Positions 18,675-33,600 of a DNA stretch of 64,000 bases are shown here, piece by piece. Position numbers and translations under genes: made by a program. The notes under the pieces were generated by a model, which was not told the DNA's origin, did no database searches, and saw only the letters and a program-made list of their open reading frames with translations. The first letter of the stretch is position 1. The number at the start of each line of letters is the position of its first letter. The stretch spans positions 62,001 through 126,000 of the forward strand of contig NZ_PJBP01000180.1 of the NCBI RefSeq assembly GCF_002836415.1, written 5' to 3'. The DNA comes from Psychromonas sp. MB-3u-54. GTDB lineage: Bacteria > Pseudomonadota > Gammaproteobacteria > Enterobacterales > Psychromonadaceae.

Positions 18675-21600
18675 ATGTCAGCTCTCCTCTATCGTCTGTT
18701 CAGATCACGTTACGATAAGTTACAGAATTTGCGTCAATTCTTCTGGAATCGCCGGGTGACCACCGCCCGCAGGCGCAATACTTATCTGATGGAGCAAATG
18801 GAAAACCGCTATCTGTTGTCTGCCGATGCGGCGCCACTTGCCCTCAGTGCTGAACTACTTAACGACGAATTAATGATAGAGCAGCTGATCGATGCGGGTC
18901 TGGCCGAGGCAAGCAATGCCCAGGATCTGCAACTGGTTCGCCAGCATGATTATGACCTTGAAAAATCGGGCAGTCTAATCGACATCAATGTGTCTGATAT
19001 AAATAGCCTGCAACCCGCGGACCTAACGCTTTCTTCTGAAAATTCAATTGATCCGCTGGACGCTGTTCTGCCTATCGAAGTGTCGGCTGAAGCAGGTTTA
19101 AGCACAGAAAACCTACCCACCGACGGTGAGACTCAAACAGCCGCTAAAATTCAACATATACAGCAATTAAACGGCCACCAGTTTGTGGTTATTGACCGTT
19201 CCGTTGAAGATTATCGTGCTCTGTTGAGTACCTTTATGGGGGATGCCGGCGCTGATCTTGCATGGCAGACGGAAACCACCAGTGCTGGAGATGTGCTGGT
19301 CGCCAACTGGTATCCTGCGAATGAAAAGGCAGAAGCGGCGACCCTTGCCGAAACAGGTGATGAATTAATTGATGCGCCCGTTAAACCGACCCAAGCGGAT
19401 CGGGTGACGGTTGTATTACTGGACGCAGAAGGCGACGGAGTTGAGCAACTGGCTGGAATACTCTCGGCTTATGACGATATTTCGGCGCTGCATATCTTAT
19501 CCCATGGCGCGGCAGGTCTGCTGCGTTTAGGGTCGGCAAGTCTCGGTGGATCTTCACTGGAGCGTTACCGTCAGCAGCTTGAAGCCTGGGGTAAAGCATT
19601 AAAAGCCGATGGCGATATCCTTATCTACGGCTGTAATGTCGCAAAGGGTGAAGTCGGTATCAGTTTTGTGGATCGCTTGGCGGGTGTGACGGGTGCTGAT
19701 ATTGCGGCGTCTGACGATTTGACCGGTAATCGCTTTATTGGTGGCGACTGGATATTGGAATCCGAGTTTGGTTATGTCACTCAAAAACTCGATTTCATGT
19801 CCACGGAACAGCTGATGTTTGCAGCGAATGATCCGCGTTTTGAGGGTGTTTTGTTAGCGAATCCAAGCTATAGCACCAGCACCGGATCTGGTTCATCAAC
19901 AACTGATATAACTGATGAAAATTTTACCGGCAATATCACGCTCGAAGCCAATGTATATAAGAGCATCAATCTGAAGAATGTAAATGGTTCGTTAACGATT
20001 AAATTTACCAAAGCGGGCCCTGCGATTATTACCAATGGCAACGACAAGATTACCGTTGTGGGGCTTGATAATATTACCGTAAGCAGTGGATCCGCAGATA
20101 TCGAAGTATTGTTTGAACAGGGCGCGCAATTTAAAGGTGTCACTGTCGATCTAACTAACATTACGTCCAGTAATAAAACGCTGAGTTTTACGGCTGATCC
20201 AAGTAATCCTGATGGGTTTCTGGCCAAAGGTGAGTCGCAGCAGGTTGATTTGGAGCAATTGGGTAATGTTAAAGGGGAGTATATTGCCACAGTAGGTAAT
20301 AATGCTATCACCTTATTAGGTTTTCAAAGCGCAACGCTGGTCGGTGGTCTGGGGCGGGATATATTTGTTGGCAGTGACTTGCTTCAGGTTAACGAAGTGG
20401 TGCTTGGCGGGAAAGGCGACGATGCCATTAGTGGTGGCAAAGGCAATGATACCCTCTCGGGCAATAAAGGTGATGATCTGCTCGTTGGCGGAGAGGGGGT
20501 TGATGCGCTCTTTGGTGGTGACGGTAGCGATATCCTTGAAGGTGGTACAGGCAACGATAGCGGGCTAGCCGCTTATAGCACGAGCACTGCTGCTGCCGTC
20601 GGTTTACACGGTGGAGATGGAGCGGACAGTCTTTTTGGCGACGAGGGTGACGATTGGCTGTTTGGCGAAGGTGGTGCCGACAAACTGAGTGGTGGTACGG
20701 ATGACGATACCCTGGTCGGTGGTTCGGGTAATGATAGTTATCTGTTTGAAGATAACTGGGGCAACGATGTTGTTATAGAAGCCAAAGGTGATGGCAAGGA
20801 TCTGCTCGACTTTAGCCAAATTACGACGGCTATGGCTATCACAATAGGTAAGGCCGATGTGGCGGCTGCGGATTATTTTAGCATTGTTTCCGGAACCAAT
20901 TCTGTTTCTGCCAGCGCCTATACTGAATCATTACTGGCCGGTAAAGGTATAAATAATTATATTTTTGATGTCACATTTCCAACGAGCTATTCCCCAGACG
21001 GCATTCTCAATCGGACCCTGAACATCAATAATACGCTTAAAGCGGATGGTATTCCCACTGCGGTACTGGATCTTAGTGCCATTACGGTAAAAATGAATAT
21101 TACCGTTGAAAAAGATGCAAACAGTGTTGGCAGTAATAAAGTTACCGTGGAATTTGATTCGGGCAGTGTGTTAATCCCTAATAAAAAACTGGTTATGTTC
21201 AATGTTGCTGAAATTAAAACGGGTGATAGTGAAAGCGTCATTATATTTAAAAATAATGCCACCCTTGTTGGTAATCTGACCCTGGGTAACAGCAGTAATT
21301 CAATAACATTACAAAGTAATTCTCGTCTTGGGGGGAATCTCACTACAGGCGATCAGGATGATATTATCACTCTGGCGGATACCTGTGAGATTAGCGGAGA
21401 TTTAACAGCGGGCTCTGGAAACAACACACTTGTGTATTTAGGTGCTCGCTATGCGGGTACACATTTTGGTATTCTTGATGCGAGCGATTTAACCACGCTG
21501 GATGCCATTGATGCCAAGTATTACGCGAATGATCCTGGTTCTCTCGGCACAACGTTCACTATGGGCACTGCTATAGGGCAGTATCCTCGAATTACTGGGC

Positions 21601-24600
21601 TGGCCACCGGTATTGTTAATGTGACCAGCGGCGAATTTGCCGATGCGATATTTGGTACAACCGAGGATAATATACTTATTGGTGGCGACGGCAATGATCG
21701 TATCTTTGGAGAGGGGGGGAACGACACCCTAAGCGGCGGCGCAGGTGATGATTATCTTGCCGGTGGTGCTAACCCTGACCAAACAGCCTATCAGGAACTA
21801 GACGGTGGTTCAGGCAATGATATTCTCGTTAGTGGGTCTGGTGATGACAAGCTGATGGGTGGTAAAGGTAATGACACCTTTGTATTTGAAAATAACTGGG
21901 GCAACGATAAGATTGTCGGTGATTTTTATAAAGGCGGGAAGGATACACTCGATTTAAGTCAGGTTACAGATGGTTTGTTATATAGCCTTGCCGCTAATGA
22001 AATTCTGCTGGGTAATGTGGCTGATTCCTCGGAATTTACACGCGATGCGGCTCTGTTTGGCGCTAGCTCTGCACTACCCGGCTATGAAAAAGCGACGGGC
22101 AGTTTCTTGCCAAGTGCAAATACCATTACCGTAGAAGCAACAGGTACGCTTGACGTTGGTAAAACTAATATTAGTAATATTGTTACCGGGGTGGGCGATC
22201 AAACCTTTATTATGGGTAATCGCTGGTCACAAACCATTATCGATGCGAAAGCGGCAAGCGATGCCGGTAGTAAAGTCGTACTTGATTTTAGCGGCAGTAC
22301 CATACCTTTATCTTTCGAGTTCAGAGCTGATTTTAGCAATCAGTTAATGACGGTACCCGCGGGTGCAACTGTTCTCACCATCGCTTATGGCGATACTCTT
22401 ATTGAGCTAAGAGGTGCTGATCTGACACCTGAAATGTTAGAGCAAAAATTAGCTGAGATTGAGGCACTTAAACAAAATTCTCTGCTTGATAAGGTAAAGA
22501 AAAGTACGGTAGGTCTTAGCCCGGATGTCAAAGTCACGGTTGAAAATGGCCAGTGGCGTATAACAATGCCCAAAGCGGATAGCTATCTTTTTTATAGTTT
22601 TGTTGATGCCGATTTTACTGAGCAAAAAATAGCACCAGCTCCGGTGCTAACACCATTCACATTACTTTACGGAACCCAACAGGTTACTTTTGCAAACGCA
22701 GGTGAAGACCTTCGAGCTGCTGCTGAAAGCTGGTTGAAGGAAAATGTTGATGCCTTAGCAACTATTGCTGTTGATACCTTTGGTGAGTGGACTGTGGTGC
22801 TGCCTTTTAAAGCCCAAACCCTGATATCTATTAAGGGTGATGGTGCGCCCGTTGAAGCGAGCCGTGAATCATTAAGCCGTGCCGATGCGGCAGATATTGT
22901 GCGCGTTTATAAGGTTAACGGTTTAAGCGACCTATCGGTTAATGCTTTGTTGAAGGTGGCAGGTGCCGCTGATTATCTTGAGTTGCGCGGCGTTGATGCA
23001 AATACAGAAATTATTTCCGGCCGTAATAGTAATGAATACCGTGTTCGTGGTGATGCTTCCTATGCAGGTCAGCTGACCCTGCTTAATGGCCCGCAATACA
23101 ACAGTGTGCTTGGCTCTGAGAAAGCCGTACCGGTTGGTGTTCAAATCGAGCATGGTTTGAGTTTCGCCGAAGGTATTTTTACTGATCTTAATCCTAAAAA
23201 CATATTTTCTAATTTTGTTAAGCCAACCTACGTAGATCTGTCAACGAATCAGGCCGGTAAAGTGAATTGGCCTTTGACGCAGGGTACGGGAAACTTGCCA
23301 ACCAAAGACAAAATATTAAAAGCCATAAGCGATTTGCCCAAGGGATTAAAAAGCGCTTTTCAAGCGATCGCGCCTTCACTCCCCTCTGCATGGAATGAGA
23401 CGTTTTTTGATGCAGGGTCTGCCGCTATTGATGGCCTGCCTAATATTGTATTACAAGATGGTGAGCGCAACGCAACGTTGTCTTATTCTGCGCCGGCGAA
23501 TCTCTCTAACGTTACCCTGGGATCGGGTTTGAATATTGTCAAGGGTGATGCCGACTTTAATACCATTTCAACACGTCCTGGCGGCATTGGCGTACATTTA
23601 CTGTCGGGTGGTTTAGGGGGTGATACTTATGTAATGAAAAATCTTTGGGGCGTGGCTGCGGTGCTTGAAGTGCCCGACATTGTGATTAATGGCACAGCGA
23701 TGCCGGAGGCATTAGATACCATCGATTTTTCCTCTTTTGTCGGTAATATTGACGTCGATGTTTATTCCTTTAACAATATCAAAGATTCGCTGCTCGATGA
23801 AATTGGTGTCGACCTAAGCAGTCTTGATTTTGGTGTCGGTATTGAGACCAACTTCCTGGTTATACGCGGCACGGATGGTCTTGGCGATACCTTAAATATT
23901 ATTGGTATTCCTAGTCTCGATCCGGCAAGTGTCGGTTGGAATAATATGATAGCGATGGATATTGAATCTATCGTTGGTCCAAAGCTTGGCAACCTTAAGG
24001 TCATAATGCATGAGGGTGCCAGCCTGCGCGGTACGGTTAAAGCCGGTTCTTTAGGTACAGTGACGCTCGATTACTCAGATTTTAACGCACCCGCCACCAT
24101 TGTTGCGGGACAGAGTGCGCTGGGCGAGTTATCGTCAATTATAGGTGTCGATGCAGGTTCGATCGAGGGGCCGTCTTTTGATTTCTTAAATGCCGCGGCT
24201 AATAACGAGGATGGCATCGCAGACGTTTTTGCCAACTTAATTCCCGGGGTTTCGTTACCCTTTAAGACCACAGCTTCAGCAACCGGTATTGATGGGCATC
24301 GATTTGGTGGTCTAACCACATTTGCTGATTTTTTACCCCCGGAAAATCAGGCCAACCAGACGCTGAGCAATCTCGCCGTTGCGGGTCTGACTAAAGTTAT
24401 TGGTGCGTCGAATCAAGATAACCAATTTAGCAGTCTTACGCTCGCCGGTTTAGGCCTGGCATTAGATAATTTCGATGACGCCAGAGATATTGATCTTTGG
24501 TCAAAGGGCGCGGCAGGTGATGACTTCCTAATCAATTTTAACAGCGGCCAATTTTTTAAAAATGGTGATCCGGTACTTAAAAGCGACGGCTCGGTGTTTA

Positions 24601-27600
24601 ATAATATAAACGCTGTCAATATCCGTTCCGGGCACGGTAACGATGTATTTGTCGGTGGTAATGACGATGTCAACATTATCTTTGACCCGGTCAATACTGA
24701 TAATCCGAATAATGCTGTTATTGAAAGCTGGGGTTCTGATTTCATTATTGGTGGGACAGGGCTTATGGAGCTTGACTTTAGCAAGCTTCCCGACACTTGG
24801 ACGGGTAATCAGAGAACCCTCGATTATATTCAATCAGCGAAGATCAGTGGCAGTGCAGTTGCCGGCCAAACCTGGACACTGGTTATTAATAAAGACGTAC
24901 CAGGCGAGGCGTTAACGCTTAGTTATACACCGGATGCCGCAGCAATAGCTTCGGGAATTTCTATTGCCGAGGCTTTTAAGCTAATACTCGATTCTATTTC
25001 AGCGGATGATACTAATAGCCAGTATGCAGTAGCGCAACAATATTCAGTTTTTGCATCCGGAAAAAATATTTCATTTATTAGAAACGATAAGTCAGCCTTT
25101 ACACTTGACGATGATTTCACGGATACAGCAGACGGTGAAATCAAATATGCCACGGCAACTGAAATATATTTTACCGATGATAATGGCGTAGAAACAGGCT
25201 CTACACTGCAAGTTTCGATTGGCTCATTTAAAGTTATAAAACCAGAAGCGGGGTTCAACGAGATTACAAATAAGCCCGAAATTGAATTGGGCCTGGATAG
25301 TCTGGTTACAACCGACATACCTGCTGGATTGGCAATTACCAAAGTACCATTAGCGGCTATTGAAGCGGCTATTACGAGTTTTGACGGTATTATTTTATCT
25401 GTGCCTCGAACCGATGATAGTGGTTCGGATGATTTTGTTTTAAGCGTTGAAACCATTACAGACGAAGACAATAATGTCTCAGTGCAACTGCTTACCTCAT
25501 CGGGCGGTTTGTTGCTCGATTCAACAACTGTTCAAATTAGTCTGCTTGAATTAGAAGGCAAGCAACTCTCCACACGCTTAAGTAACGGCTTAATTATGCT
25601 GGATTCCACTGCAGCTGATTTGGGCTGGTATACCGGTACAGATGATACCGCTGACTTTTCCGGTAAAATGGACTTAATCAGCGTATTGATTCATGAGTTT
25701 GCTTATCAGTTGGCGCTTGATCCGACGATTGCCGTTATGGCTGCTACCTTGGATGCCGGCGTTGCACGTCGCACGCTAACGGGCACTATTGAGCAGGTAG
25801 TTGGCGGGGCAACCGATACGTCGCTACAAACAACAACATTGCCCGATACGGCATTAACCGATGTTACCGATCCAGACATTAATGCCGTGATTGCCGAGGC
25901 CGTGCTGCGTTGGCAGGGGGCGGATCTGCATGTTCAGGGTGACGCCAATGATAGCCGCACAGCGACCCTCGAGGGTGAGGTGGTCGCCGACGATGTGTGG
26001 GCACTGATTCTAAATGAGAACGTTGCGGGTGAACTCAGGTTGGAGTTCAGCGCAACCACGGACTTGCTGAACGATGTTGCAGCCGGTATTAAGGCTTCTC
26101 TTGATACTCTGCGCTCTGCCAATGATCCACTTGCGCTACTTTATAATGCTACGATCGTAGATAACGTTGTAAAAATTTATCGCAGCGACGGCACTGATTT
26201 TACCCTGAGTGGTGATTTTACCGGTGCCACGAGCGGCACTGTAGACGGCAGCGCAAGCTTCAACCAAGTTCTAGCGGCAGTGGTAACCGTCAATACTCCT
26301 ATTGTCCAGTTCCAGGATTTGGGTGAAGGCCAATTAGCCCGAACCTTAGAGAATGGAACGATTCTTCTGGATACTACTGCGGCTGGGCATGGCTGGTATG
26401 TCGACCTGGATCCGACTACTAATAATGACGAAGCAGGCCTAACAGGTAAGATTGACCTGCTCAGTGTCGTGATGCATGAGATGGGGCATATTATCGGTTT
26501 GGATCACGATTATGTGCCCGGCGCCGTGGATATAATGGATCAAGTACTGAGCCTTGGTGTACGTAATGCAACGCTACCAACAGGCAGCATTACTGTGATC
26601 ACTGTGGATTCTTCGGATCAAAGTAAGTTGGTTGCCGGGCTGGATGCTTTTGGTGACTGGGTCGGTGGACTCGGTGGGCGTATTGATGAGTTCCTTAACA
26701 GCAGTGTAGAAATCCCTCTGGTCGGTAATGTCTCACTGGATAGCGTCTTTGCGCTTGGCGGTAATGCCGGCACTACGCTCAGCGATGCTTTTACTGAGAA
26801 AATCGCAACGCAAGTCGGCTCTGTATTTACGGGGGCAACGGTTACAAACACTACGATAGCGAATCTTAATAATATTGAGTTTGCGCCTGGTGCCGATCCG
26901 ATATCCTATAAAGCGACCGTTAATATTCCCGGCCTTGAAGCCAGTTACGATCTCGATCCGGATAATTTGGATTTCGGTGGTATCGATCCTGCCACGCTGG
27001 GTATTAATATTTCTTCTTTAATATCACCATCATTGAATATTGTCGGCGATCTTGATCTGACCTTTGTATTTGGTATAGATGGTAATGGCAATTTCTATAT
27101 TGATTCACCGACAGTCAATGCGAATTTGGCGATCGACAGTGGCAGATATGAGACTGGACCACAGGATGGAGAAATTAAACCCTTTGATGTCGAGATTGCC
27201 TTTGGTCCGATTGGGTTGAATGTTGAGCAGGGTTATATCGATATTGCTGCGACTATGAGTATCGGTACCAATGAGCGCCTTAGTTATAACGATCTGGTCA
27301 GTAATGCCGTTGATCCCTTTGGTCTTATTCCATCGTTAAATGGTGGCGCCTATTGGGATATTAATTTGCCGCTGGAATTAACCGGCGCGCTGGCAGGTCT
27401 TAATGGCGATGGCTTGCAAATTGTATCGCAGGGTGAATGGGAGGGTGGAATAGGTTCCATTGCTTCATTATTAAGCAGTATTGAAGTTGACACCGGTTCG
27501 TTATCTGAATTACTTGACCTGCGCAGCATCTCACTGGATATGATCCTCGATGGCCTGCAAGGGATCCTCGATGACATGGTAGGTGTTGAAGCCGATGTGC

Positions 27601-30600
27601 AAGGTGTGCTTGCCGGTGCTGATCTAAACGTTTATGAAGAACGCTGGATCGCGGATGCCGTGATTGTAACTGCAACGGATTATGTGGCAGCAACTGGGCA
27701 GCAAAGTATCAACGTGCGCTTAGCTGATGGCAGCAGTGTGACACTGCAGGACTGGTCTGACGGTGGCGCTGACGTTTGGGGTTATTTCAATGGAACCGAC
27801 CTGCTCACCTTTGAGCAACGTTGGAAGCTGACGGCTGAGTTCGCCGCAGGTGAATTTGAAGCCATTGCTGGCGAGTCCGTTAATATGACTCTGGTTGATG
27901 GAACGGTAATAACGACACCATTGACAGCCTATCATGTCAGTTCAGGCGCCATTAATACTGATATCCCTTTTGTCGGCCAAAGTATTGCCGATATACTCGG
28001 TAGCGGCTCGGTTGGTTTTGCCAGAATGCTGCGGGATACCATCAGCGATATCCGCTATACGGCAAATAATATCTCCGAGTTGCAGGATGAATTAAACAAC
28101 CGTATAAACACTGCGCTTAACTGGGGAACTGCCGATGGGACTGTCTTTGCTCCTGTGACGCTCGTCTATGAAGACTCTGCCTTTAAATTTGATTTTGATC
28201 TTAGCTTCCTTTCGGAAAAGAAATTCTCGCTGAACTTTGATATTGATGACCTGCCGCTGGACGATATGCTCGGGATGGATCTGGGTAGCGACGTTTTAGC
28301 CATAGAAACACAAGGTGAGATATTACTTAAAGCGCAGGCTGATTTGAATTTCGGTTTTGGTTTTGATTTAAGCGATGTTACCGACCCCAGCCTGTTTTTT
28401 GATATTGATTCCGGTATCAGTGCCAACGTATCAGGTTCAGTACCTGATCTTGATATCTCTTTAGGTATAAACGTTGGCGGCACTGTCTTGGGTATTAAAG
28501 CCATTGACGGATCTGCATCGGTCGATCTGGGGTTCTTTGCCAATTTAAGCAAAGAGGGGGGCGATAGTAATAATGATGGCCTGTTGCAGTTAAGCGAACT
28601 GTTAACCAAACCGACTGAACCATTCAGCCCATTCCAGGCCGGTGCCTTTGGTAATGCGCAGCTCGATTTACCCTTGTATTTCCCCATTGAAGCCCTGCCA
28701 GTCGGTGGAACCAAGGCTGATCTGGACGGTGATGGTATTGGCGATAACGTCCTGCATGCCGAGGCATCACTGTCGATAGACGACAGTTTTAATATTGAAC
28801 AGAAATTCGACTATGTACTGCCGAGTTTTGAGCTCAAATTCGATGTCGCCGCGGCCTTACTGGAGATGCTCAACAACCCGGTCAAGGTGCTGGGCGGTTT
28901 AGAGGGTTTCTTCAGTGCACTGGACACAACGGCAGACGGTATCGACTCGATCGAAATTCCACTGATTGGTGGGGTGCCGTTTGATAATCTGGCCGACAGT
29001 CTGCGCAGTGTTCGTACCAGCGTGCTGGGTGAAAAAGGCAACGACGGTGACTATCTCTATGTCACAACAGAAGATGGCAGCAGCGATAGCCTTGGCGGCT
29101 GGCTGCAAAGACAGATCGACGACGAGGTCACTAATCTTTCCGAGCTACTCTTAGATAAGATACGTGAAGAGTTGTATAACGGACTGAGCGGAATTAATAG
29201 CGCGCTGTTCAGTTTTGTGGTGCCCAGCTACGATGCATCGGGTAACAAACAATATGACAGCAGCGGCAAGCTTCTGACGGTTATTCCGGGCGGACCTGAT
29301 GATATAGAGCTGGTTCTTTCTGCTAACGGACTGTTAACGTTCAACATTAAGTTCGGTGGTGTACTGGTGGGTACCAAAGTGGGTAATACGGTTAACCCGG
29401 TTATGATCCCGCTTGACATGGCTGCCGGGCTGCCGGGTCTGAATATAGATATAGACGCGGAGTTGGAGGCCAAAATTGATTATCTGATGGGCATTGGTTT
29501 AGGCATCGGTAACATGGCCGATGCAGGCTCTATTGTTCCTGATATGGGCATTTTTCTCGACACCTCGGGCATCAATGCTGCGGGTGAAGAGATCGCACTC
29601 GATATCGATGCAAAATTAGTGATGGGAGACGACGGGGTCAGCGGCACGCTCGGCTTTCTGAAAATGAGTTTTGATGACAATGATGGAACAAATGACTTAG
29701 GTCGGACGGGTTTAAGCGGTCACCTGGGTCTGGATATCTATGATGACGGAGACGGTCGCTGGCAATTCGGTGAAACACTGGGGCTGTCGTTGAGTGCGTC
29801 GGCTTTTGCCGAAGCCAATCTGTATGCCGTTGTCGACACGGTTGCGGGCGAATTTCTGCCTTCTATTGGCACTATTATCCGTTATACCCAGATGCTGGGT
29901 GACGTCGAACTCTCAACCTCCGGTGATGCCCGTTTTGAAATGGGATCGCCAGATGTGACCCTTGAAGCGGTCACGCTGGATGTCGGCAGTATGTTTGACA
30001 GCTTCCTTGGGCCAACATTAGACACTATTTATGACATTGTTATTCCCTTTAAACCGGTCGTTGATCTGCTGCTGATGGAAATAGACCTGGGTGTCACCCA
30101 GATCCAGTTTATCGATCTGGCTTATCTGCGTCTGCCGGCGTCCACGGTTGATACCGCGAAAAAAGTGCTGGAAATTATTAAGAGCACGATTGAGTTCCTA
30201 GAAACCGCGCAGGGTCTTTCTGATTCGGGCAAAATTAATTTTGGCGACTTCCATCTTACCGGCGCATCGGTGCAGGATCCGGATGCGGAAACTACGGACG
30301 CCGATGTGGCGAGTGCTGAGAGCACAAAAGGGGCAGGGCCAGACGCTAATACGGCGGCGCTGCTGGCGGGTCCCGATCAAAAGGGTCTGGCTAACGACAC
30401 CAGCAAAACCAAAAAGAAAGGGGTCAGTACGACCAGTCGTTTCAGTATTCCGCTGCTCGAAAATCCGCTCACTGTGCTTGATTTTCTACTTGGTCGCGGT
30501 GACGCGACGCTGTTCTATTACGATTTACCGGATCTGGATTTATTCTTCGAATATAAACAATCCTTTATGGTATTCCCGGGATTAAACGTTGGCTTGTTAG

Positions 30601-33600
30601 GTAACATAGGTGCATCGACCAACTTTGATTTTGGCTTCGACACGCGTGGCCTTCGCCAGTGGATGGAGACGGATTTTGATCCCGCCGAGAGCGGGCAGAT
30701 TTTTAATGGTTTTTACCTTGACGATCACGGTATCGAAGGTGTTGTGGGATCCGATTTACCAGAAGTCACTCTGACGGCAACGGTTGCTGCGACAGCCAGT
30801 CTGGGGATAGGGGGTATTGTCGAAGCCGGCGTTCAGGGCGGTATCGAAGCACTTATCGAATTTGACCTTAACGATTTTGAAACCGAGTTCCTTAATGATC
30901 TACCGGTGGGTGACGGCAAACTGTATGGCGATGAGCTGCTGAAAAATATACTTGATCCTGCCTGTCTGTTTAATATACACGGCGAACTCAAGGTATTTCT
31001 TGAGGCATTCCTGTGGATCGGTTTAGATACACCGGTCGGTAAAATTACACTGTTCGAAGCCTCTGAGCGTTTTATCGACGAGGTGATTGCCTCTTTCGAT
31101 TACGAATGTGTGCATGACGTTAACACCGATATCGCTCAGATATCCTCTCCTACTTCAAAAAATCTGATTCTCAGCTACGATGAATCTGCCGATCCGCGAC
31201 ATTATCTGGTCGAAGGCATATTGATCGATAACGACTTTACCCTTGCCAATATGGTGAAAAATGGTTATCTGGTCATGGATAATTACACCCGCCCTGAGCA
31301 GCAAAATCTGCGCACCCAGATTGCCGATTATCGTGATAATCATCAGGGTGAGTACGCTATTATTGTCAGTACTCAGGAGACTGCTGAGTTCTTCCTCGGC
31401 AGCGAGGTCGATAGCCTGACTGCCGTGGGAACGAGCGGACAGGATGTGTTCACGCTTAAGTATCTGGACGGTATTATCAATGACATTGAGATCAATAGTG
31501 GCGAGGGGAGCGACAGAATAGAATTAATTGCCAACAGTGATAATGATGAACTATTGACCCTGACGCGCCTGGTACTCGATGGTGGGGGGGATGATGATTT
31601 CATTACGGTTGACGCGGCTATGCTGGGCGTTACACTGAGTACGCCGAATACCTATACGTTGAGGGGCGCTGGTGGTGATGACCATATCAAGTTAAAGGGT
31701 CTTAACCCTAACTATGATGTGGTTACGATCGAGGGGGGCGACGGCGACGATGTCCTTTTCGGTGGTCAGGACGACGATATTATTAATGGCGGCGGCGGCT
31801 TTGATGTTATTGCCGGCTACAAAGGCAACGACATCATAGATGGCGGTGATGAATTTGAGGGAACTGCGGATGTCCATCAGGACCTTGCACTCTATCTCGA
31901 TGCGGATGGTAATACTCAGGTGTCGCAGATCTATCAGCAATCGGCAGCAGACCCATCGATAGACGGTAAACCCTTCGATTTTTATGACACGCAAGGCAGA
32001 CCGATTGATGCTGTTGATGGCGATCCCATTCCCCTGGACTCCTCCCCAGAGTCAGCAAACTACATGGTGCGATCTCAAGACCTTGCACTCTATCTTGATG
32101 CGGATGGTAATACTCAGGTCTCACAGATCTACCAGCAATCGGCAACCGACTCATCAATAGACGGTAAACCCTTCGCATTTTATGACGTGCACGGCAGACC
32201 GATTGATGCTAATGGCGATCTGATCATTCTGGTCTCAACCCCGGGACTGGCGAACTTTATGGCGCGCTCCTTCCACGGCGATATTATCGATGGCGGCGAC
32301 GGTGACGATACGATTACAGGTGGTCACGGTTACGATCAGATTGAAGGTGGCAAAGGTGTTAACACTATTGATGGTGAAGAAGGCAACGACATCATCGATG
32401 CGGGCAGCGGTGCAGGCTCGGTGCTTGGCGGCGCCGGCGATGATATTATCAGCTGGACCTATGCCGGTTTTGATGGCGGCGCGCCGACCATTGATGGTGG
32501 CATCGGTGAGGATACGCTGGATGTAACAGTCGCTGAAAAACTCGCTGGTACAGAAACAATCGCTGATCCGGATAACTATGTAACCCTGGCTCACTCGGGA
32601 ACAGGTACCACCGCAGAGCTTAAAATTGCGCCTGACGCTATAGAAAACTCCAACTTTGTATCGAATGTGGCACTCGACAAGATTGAAAATATCAAGATTG
32701 ATATCGATGCCGGGGCCGATAATATTCAGATCAGTGATCTGCTGGATACCTCGATCCTTTCTGTTGATCTGACCCTAGGTATGGCGAAAGCGAAGGTGTG
32801 GCAGACAGTACTAGATGCGGATGGCAATGCTCAGGTATCGTCGGCACCGCCGGCTAACCTGTTCTTGCACTACGCTTTGAACTACGATGCCAGCCTCGAT
32901 AAAAATACTATCGGATGGGTCGACGCACAGGGCAATGCGAATGATCTGCTGACCCAGTGGATACCTGCAGCGGCCATTATGGCTAATACCAGAATTGACT
33001 ACACCGATGGCTCGTTGATTTTGAAAGCGGGCGACATTGATGCCGATACGACAGTTCAAGCGGTCAGATTGCAGGAACGGTTGCGCGAAATTTATGATTT
33101 GAGCAAGGTTAAAGTTGTTTATGACGCGACGCAATTATCCTACAAGGTGAGCTTCGTTGCAGATACGTTTATAAAATCGGATGGTTTTGAGTATAAGCAG
33201 GATGATTATTTTTACCGCTACGACCTTGCCAGTGGTGATTACGATTTTATTGACGGTATACCGAACCTTGAGGCGGTAGTTACTGCAGCCGATATCGATA
33301 CGGCGACAGCAGACCAGAGTAAACAGCAAGTGTGGCTCGCAGATGGCCTCGAACGCGTTAATTTATTCTATGGTTACGATGCCACTGTGCCTAATAATGG
33401 ACGTACGGCCAATAACAGCGTGGAAATATCGGCCGGCATGAACACGGCGCAGATTGAACTGGCCCTCAAATCCCTTGATGCTGTGACAGATGTCACCGTC
33501 AGCGGTTCCGGTATACAGACAGATCCCTGGGTACTTGAGTTTACTGATGCTGACCAAACGGATAATACCTACAGACAACTTGCGTACCACTATAATTATC

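Noticed and set aside
25692..25724. First HE motif as a second active protease site
   Set aside because: The second and third zinc histidines are replaced by Y2344 and P2350.
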